9,382 bases of DNA. Source: Verrucomicrobiia bacterium (GTDB lineage: Bacteria; Verrucomicrobiota; Verrucomicrobiia; Limisphaerales; Palsa-1400). Made by a program: the position numbers and the translations under genes. A model generated the notes under the pieces. The model did not search any database. It saw nothing but the letters and a program-made list of their open reading frames with translations, and was not told where the DNA came from. Location: the NCBI GenBank assembly GCA_025934545.1, contig JAICXV010000043.1, positions 1 to 9,382 on the forward strand, given 5' to 3'. Of the stretch, positions 7,128 through 9,382 are shown in pieces (position 1 is the first letter of the stretch; each line of letters starts with the position of its first letter).

Positions 7128-7517
7128 TTAATGTTTAAAATAATCGCTGATCGGCTGGAGCACTTTCAGTTTAATCAGGATGACAATCACCGCCGTGTAG
7201 GCGAGCGAGATTCCCAGGTCGCGCAGCAGATCTTTCTTCGAGTATTTCCTGTCCTCCGTTCGCACCATTTTCTCGCCGCCCTTCTGCATCAGAACGAGGC
7301 CGGCGATGTTCGTCAGCCAGTAACCAATCACCACCGCCACATCGAACGCCGGTTTGTACAAAAGACTTATCAACCATCCAAAAGCGATCGCCAGCGGCAG
7401 ATTGATAAACGCATCGTTCCACCACGACAACGGCGACAATAGGAATCCAACCACGCCAAGAAAACCTCCCCAAACTCGGCGTTTGGTTACTATTTTGTTC
7501 TGTCGTTCTGTCTGCAT
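7128..7517 (-). CDS. Small four-helix integral membrane protein, function unknown
   Basis: A 129-aa protein with a basic N-terminus (residues 1-14) followed by four likely transmembrane helices at about 16-32, 37-54, 57-77 and 100-118. A charged loop (GGEKMVRTEDRKYSKKD) lies between the third and fourth. The SPLSWWNDAFINLPLA stretch and YWLTNIAGLVLM look like conserved membrane-family motifs, but I cannot name a characterised family. The ATG at 7517 is well supported by an AGGA Shine-Dalgarno at 7523-7526 with 5-nt spacing, the best ribosome site in the window. It is the first gene of the minus-strand run, divergent from leuA, and its stop lies 44 bp before the bioB ATG, so the two are probably co-transcribed. 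A role in biotin or precursor uptake cannot be inferred from the sequence. Confidence 0.78.
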   Translation of the reverse strand: MQTERQNKIVTKRRVWGGFLGVVGFLLSPLSWWNDAFINLPLAIAFGWLISLLYKPAFDVAVVIGYWLTNIAGLVLMQKGGEKMVRTEDRKYSKKDLLRDLGISLAYTAVIVILIKLKVLQPISDYFKH

Positions 7518-7528
7518 TTATTTCCTAT

Positions 7529-7550
7529 CCGTGCCATCCGTGTACCCGTG
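7529..7550. repeat. Three-unit CCGTG/CACGG short tandem repeat
   Basis: CCGTG occurs at 7529-7533, 7538-7542 and 7546-7550, with 9- and 8-nt periods; on the minus strand this reads as successive CACGG units. The repeat ends directly beside the AGGA ribosome site of the divergent membrane-protein gene. Arrays of CACGGAT-like units are, from memory, common dispersed intergenic elements in Verrucomicrobiota and Planctomycetota. Its role is unknown. Confidence 0.5.
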
Positions 7551-7558
7551 GTCAAAAA

Positions 7559-7564
7559 ATAATA
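7559..7564 (-). promoter_or_regulatory. Possible -10 element for the membrane protein / bioB transcript
   Basis: On the minus strand TATTAT matches the -10 consensus at five of six positions, about 42 nt before the ATG at 7517. No good -35 is present at 16-18 nt, so this is a weak call. Confidence 0.2.
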
Positions 7565-7566
7565 AT

Positions 7567-7595
7567 TTGACTGTGGGCATAGAACCAGCTAACAG
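7567..7595 (+). promoter_or_regulatory. Possible promoter for the leu leader and leuA
   Basis: TTGACT (7567-7572) matches the -35 consensus at five of six positions and is followed after 17 nt by TAACAG (7590-7595), a poorer -10. Transcription would begin around 7601-7603, right at the GTG of the leader peptide, so the leader could be translated from a leaderless or nearly leaderless mRNA. Confidence 0.4.
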
Positions 7596-7602
7596 TTCTT
7601 CC

Positions 7603-7674
7603 GTGAGAAACATTCTAAACCTGCGACTTTCGCTGAACGCGCTGCTGCTAAGCTGCGCGGCGGTCGTGGTTTAA
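7603..7674 (+). CDS. Leucine-rich leader peptide of the leuA attenuator
   Basis: A 23-codon frame starting at GTG 7603 and ending at TAA 7672-7674. The peptide begins MRNILNLRLSLN and ends ALLLSCAAVVV. Seven codons are Leu (7615, 7621, 7627, 7633, 7642, 7645, 7648), including three in a row (CTG CTG CTA), plus one Ile and three terminal Val. This branched-chain bias just ahead of a strong terminator and a leucine-biosynthesis gene is the classic signature of a regulatory leader whose translation senses charged tRNA-Leu. The stop lies 22 nt before the terminator stem, as attenuation requires. There is no Shine-Dalgarno. Starts further upstream (GTG 7573, TTG 7567) are in frame but fall inside the putative promoter. 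The peptide itself is not expected to have another function. Confidence 0.72.
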   Translation: MRNILNLRLSLNALLLSCAAVVV

Positions 7675-7735
7675 TTTCGCTCATACGAAGATTTTCAAAC
7701 CTCACTGCCGGAAGCGGCGGTGGGGTTTTTGTTTT
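7617..7735 (+). promoter_or_regulatory. Transcription attenuator controlling leuA (protector, antiterminator and terminator helices)
   Basis: Three mutually exclusive pairings can be drawn by hand. Protector (1:2): AAACC 7617-7621 with GGTTT 7668-7672 and CGAC 7624-7627 with GTCG 7663-7666, enclosing CGCGC 7638-7642 with GCGCG 7655-7659. Antiterminator (2:3): GGCGGT 7659-7664 with ACTGCC 7704-7709 and GTGGTTT 7666-7672 with AAACCTC 7697-7703, with one bulged C and one U-U mismatch. Terminator (3:4): 7697-7710 with 7715-7728. Segments 2 and 4 are near copies of each other, as expected for competitors for segment 3. A ribosome stalled at the Leu codons would mask segment 1 and favour 2:3 (read-through). 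One that reaches the stop would cover segment 2 and allow 3:4 (termination). No folding energy was calculated. Confidence 0.75.
7697..7735 (+). terminator. Intrinsic terminator of the leuA attenuator
   Basis: A 14-bp stem pairs 7697-7710 with 7715-7728, with two G-U wobbles and no mismatch, around a GAAG tetraloop (7711-7714). The core arms are CCTCACTGCCG and CGGCGGTGGGG. They are followed by TTTTTGTTTT (7726-7735). It lies 35 bp before the leuA ATG and after no full-length gene, which fits attenuation rather than end-of-operon termination. Confidence 0.85.
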
Positions 7736-7770
7736 GTACTCAATGAAGTTCAGTTAAACGAATAAATGTT

Positions 7771-9339
7771 ATGAAAAACGACCGAATCATCATATTCGAC
7801 ACCACGTTGCGCGATGGCGAGCAATGCCCTGGCGCCTCCATGAATTTGCGCGAGAAACTCGAAGTCGCTCGCCAGCTCGCCCGCCTGAATGTCGATGTGA
7901 TCGAAGCCGGTTTTCCCGTCATCAGTGACGGCGACTTCGAAGCGGTTCAGACCATCGCCAAAGAAGTCAAAGGCCCTGTCATTTGCGGTCTCGCTCGTTG
8001 CGTGCCGAAAGACATCGACGCCGCCGGCAAAGCCGTTGCGCCCGCCGGAAAGCGCGGTCGTATTCACGTATTTCTCGCAACATCGAAAATCCATCGCGAC
8101 TTCAAGCTCGGCAAAGCCCAGCACGAAATCATCCGCCTCGCCGTCGACGGCGTGAAGCGCGCGAAGAAATTTACCGACAACGTCGAATTTTCGCCGGAAG
8201 ACGGTTCGCGCACCGAACCCGATTTTCTCGTCGAAGTTTGCAAAGCCGTTGTCGCCGCGGGCGCGACCACCGTGAATATTCCCGACACCGTTGGCTGGGC
8301 CGTGCCCGATCAATACGGCGCGTTGATCAAGCACCTCTACGATTCCGTGCCGGAATTCCGTTCCGGCAAATCGATCATCAGCGTCCATTGCCACAACGAT
8401 CTCGGCTTGGCCGTCGCCAATTCCATCGCCGCCATTCGCAACGGCGCGCGTCAAATCGAGTGCACCATCAACGGCATCGGCGAACGCGCCGGAAACGCCG
8501 CGATGGAAGAAATCGTCATGGCCCTCAAGACGCGCAGCGATGCGTTGGGCAAATACGATTGCAGCATCAAAACGCGCGAAATCGTCAAGTCCTCGCGCCT
8601 CGTCGCGCGCATGAGCGGGTTGGTCGTGCAACGCAGCAAAGCGATCGTCGGCGAAAACGCCTTCGCGCATTCCAGCGGCATTCACCAGGACGGCATCCTC
8701 AAAAAGCGCGAAACCTACGAAATCATGAACCCGCAGGACGTCGGTTGGGGCGGGACAGAATTGCCGTTGACCAAGCACAGCGGTCGCGCCGCCGTCGCCT
8801 CGCGCCTCAAACATTTAGGTTTCAAAATGACCGACACCGATGTCGCGGCGATTTTTGCGCGCTTCAAAGAAATCGGCGACAAAAAGAAATTCGTTTACGA
8901 CGACGACTTGGCTGCCCTCGTCGAAGGTCACATCACCGAAGTGCCCGAAACATGGTCGCTCGAATATCTCAACGTCACTTCCGGCAATGCGACAGTGCCA
9001 ACAGCCACCGTCCGTTTGCGCAAAGTCACAGCAAAAAAAGGCGAAACTCTCCAGGACGCTGGTATCGGCGACGGCCCCGTCGATGCCGCATTGAAAGCCA
9101 TCGATCGTTTGACCAAAACGCGCGGCAAACTCATGGATTACTCATTGCGCGCCGTTTCCCAGGGCAAAGATGCCCTCGGCGAAGTCGCAGTTAAAGTCGA
9201 CTTTGGCGACGGTGAAATCGTCACCGGCAAAGGCGCCAGCACCGACGTCATCGAAGCGAGCGCGCGTGCCTATTTGAACGCCGTGAACCGATTCCTGTGT
9301 GACGGCGGCGCGAAGAAGACGAAGCAAAACCAGCCTTAA
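7771..9339 (+). CDS. leuA: 2-isopropylmalate synthase LeuA
   Basis: Condenses acetyl-CoA with 2-oxoisovalerate to 2-isopropylmalate, the first committed step of leucine biosynthesis. The 522-aa length is normal for the bacterial enzyme. The HMGL-like TIM barrel covers about 4-275, with the signature DTTLRDGEQCPG at 10-21 (Arg14 and metal ligand Asp15), the metal-binding HCHND with His206 and His208, and the GERAGNAAMEE signature with Asn242. A linker with SGIHQDGILK (302-311) follows. The C-terminal allosteric LeuA-dimer domain is about 390-510, including GIGDGPVDAALKAI, so leucine feedback inhibition is expected. The presence of the regulatory domain, the leucine pathway leader and the motif pattern favour LeuA over citramalate or homocitrate synthase. 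Transcription is probably controlled by the attenuator at 7617-7735. No strong Shine-Dalgarno precedes ATG 7771. Only 43 bp follow the stop, so downstream leu genes cannot be seen. Confidence 0.96.
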   Translation: MKNDRIIIFDTTLRDGEQCPGASMNLREKLEVARQLARLNVDVIEAGFPVISDGDFEAVQTIAKEVKGPVICGLARCVPKDIDAAGKAVAPAGKRGRIHVFLATSKIHRDFKLGKAQHEIIRLAVDGVKRAKKFTDNVEFSPEDGSRTEPDFLVEVCKAVVAAGATTVNIPDTVGWAVPDQYGALIKHLYDSVPEFRSGKSIISVHCHNDLGLAVANSIAAIRNGARQIECTINGIGERAGNAAMEEIVMALKTRSDALGKYDCSIKTREIVKSSRLVARMSGLVVQRSKAIVGENAFAHSSGIHQDGILKKRETYEIMNPQDVGWGGTELPLTKHSGRAAVASRLKHLGFKMTDTDVAAIFARFKEIGDKKKFVYDDDLAALVEGHITEVPETWSLEYLNVTSGNATVPTATVRLRKVTAKKGETLQDAGIGDGPVDAALKAIDRLTKTRGKLMDYSLRAVSQGKDALGEVAVKVDFGDGEIVTGKGASTDVIEASARAYLNAVNRFLCDGGAKKTKQNQP

Positions 9340-9361
9340 ATGGCTTAGGAAGCAGACAAGG

Positions 9362-9382
9362 CGAAGCTTTTGGAGTGCGCCG
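9362..9382. repeat. Possible edge of a dispersed intergenic repeat
   Basis: The last bases after leuA contain GAAGCTTTTGGAGTGCGCCG, truncated by the window end. It resembles, from memory, the start of a repeat with an AAGCTTTTGGAGTGCGGCGG-like core frequent in some Verrucomicrobiota genomes. Only about 20 bases are visible, so this is tentative. Confidence 0.25.

Noticed and set aside
7518..7770. Possible T-box or riboswitch upstream of leuA
   Set aside because: I saw no T-box specifier or antiterminator bulge motif; the Leu-rich leader frame and competing helices explain the region as ribosome-mediated attenuation.
7750..8814. A 354-codon open frame on the minus strand opposite leuA
   Set aside because: It is an antisense shadow of leuA: repetitive Asp/Ala/Gly/Phe-rich composition, no recognisable domain, and the opposite frame is a complete, motif-rich enzyme.
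7983..9194. A 403-codon plus-strand open frame inside leuA
   Set aside because: It is an out-of-frame Arg-rich shadow of leuA with no domain features, typical of GC-rich coding sequence.
1..9382. tRNA, rRNA, CRISPR arrays, insertion sequences or phage genes
   Set aside because: Reading both strands showed no tRNA-like cloverleaf ends, no regularly spaced direct repeats beyond the short CCGTG units, and no transposase or integrase motifs.

Overview
The window is about 9.4 kb of moderately GC-rich bacterial chromosome, densely packed with housekeeping and metabolic genes. I see no plasmid, phage, transposase or CRISPR signal. Several things point to the PVC group, most likely Verrucomicrobiota: the style of the Mip/FKBP protein, an ABC ATPase next to a very large two-helix envelope protein, weak or absent Shine-Dalgarno sequences, frequent GTG/TTG starts, and a short CACGGAT-type intergenic repeat. 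This placement is inference; no rRNA or species marker is present.

Layout. Everything from the left edge to 7517 is on the minus strand. In transcription order it reads: a small four-helix membrane protein (7517-7128), biotin synthase bioB (7083-6031), an M14-type zinc peptidase (5985-5203) overlapping a stand-alone Smr-domain protein (5206-4925), a large secreted or membrane-anchored protein with two central helices (4851-2677), an ABC transporter ATPase starting 2 nt after it (2674-1727), a PHP-type histidinol-phosphatase (1717-917), and a secreted FKBP-type prolyl isomerase that runs off the left edge (853-2). A small hairpin and a possible promoter lie between the Smr gene and the large membrane gene, so the cluster may be more than one transcript.

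A 253-bp divergent intergenic region (7518-7770) separates this run from leuA (2-isopropylmalate synthase, 7771-9339, plus strand). It is the most interesting part of the window. It appears to hold a classical transcription attenuator for leucine biosynthesis: a possible promoter, a 23-codon leader peptide with seven Leu codons, a protector/antiterminator/terminator set of mutually exclusive helices, and a strong intrinsic terminator just before leuA. The same region carries a three-unit CACGG repeat beside the ribosome-binding site of the divergent gene.

Functional themes are amino-acid biosynthesis (leuA, histidinol-phosphatase), cofactor synthesis (bioB) and envelope functions (FKBP, ABC ATPase plus large extracytoplasmic protein). 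The BioB is notable because three of the four residues that hold the [2Fe-2S] cluster in the E. coli enzyme are replaced, which suggests the alternative auxiliary-cluster type of biotin synthase. No ABC permease is encoded next to the ATPase.
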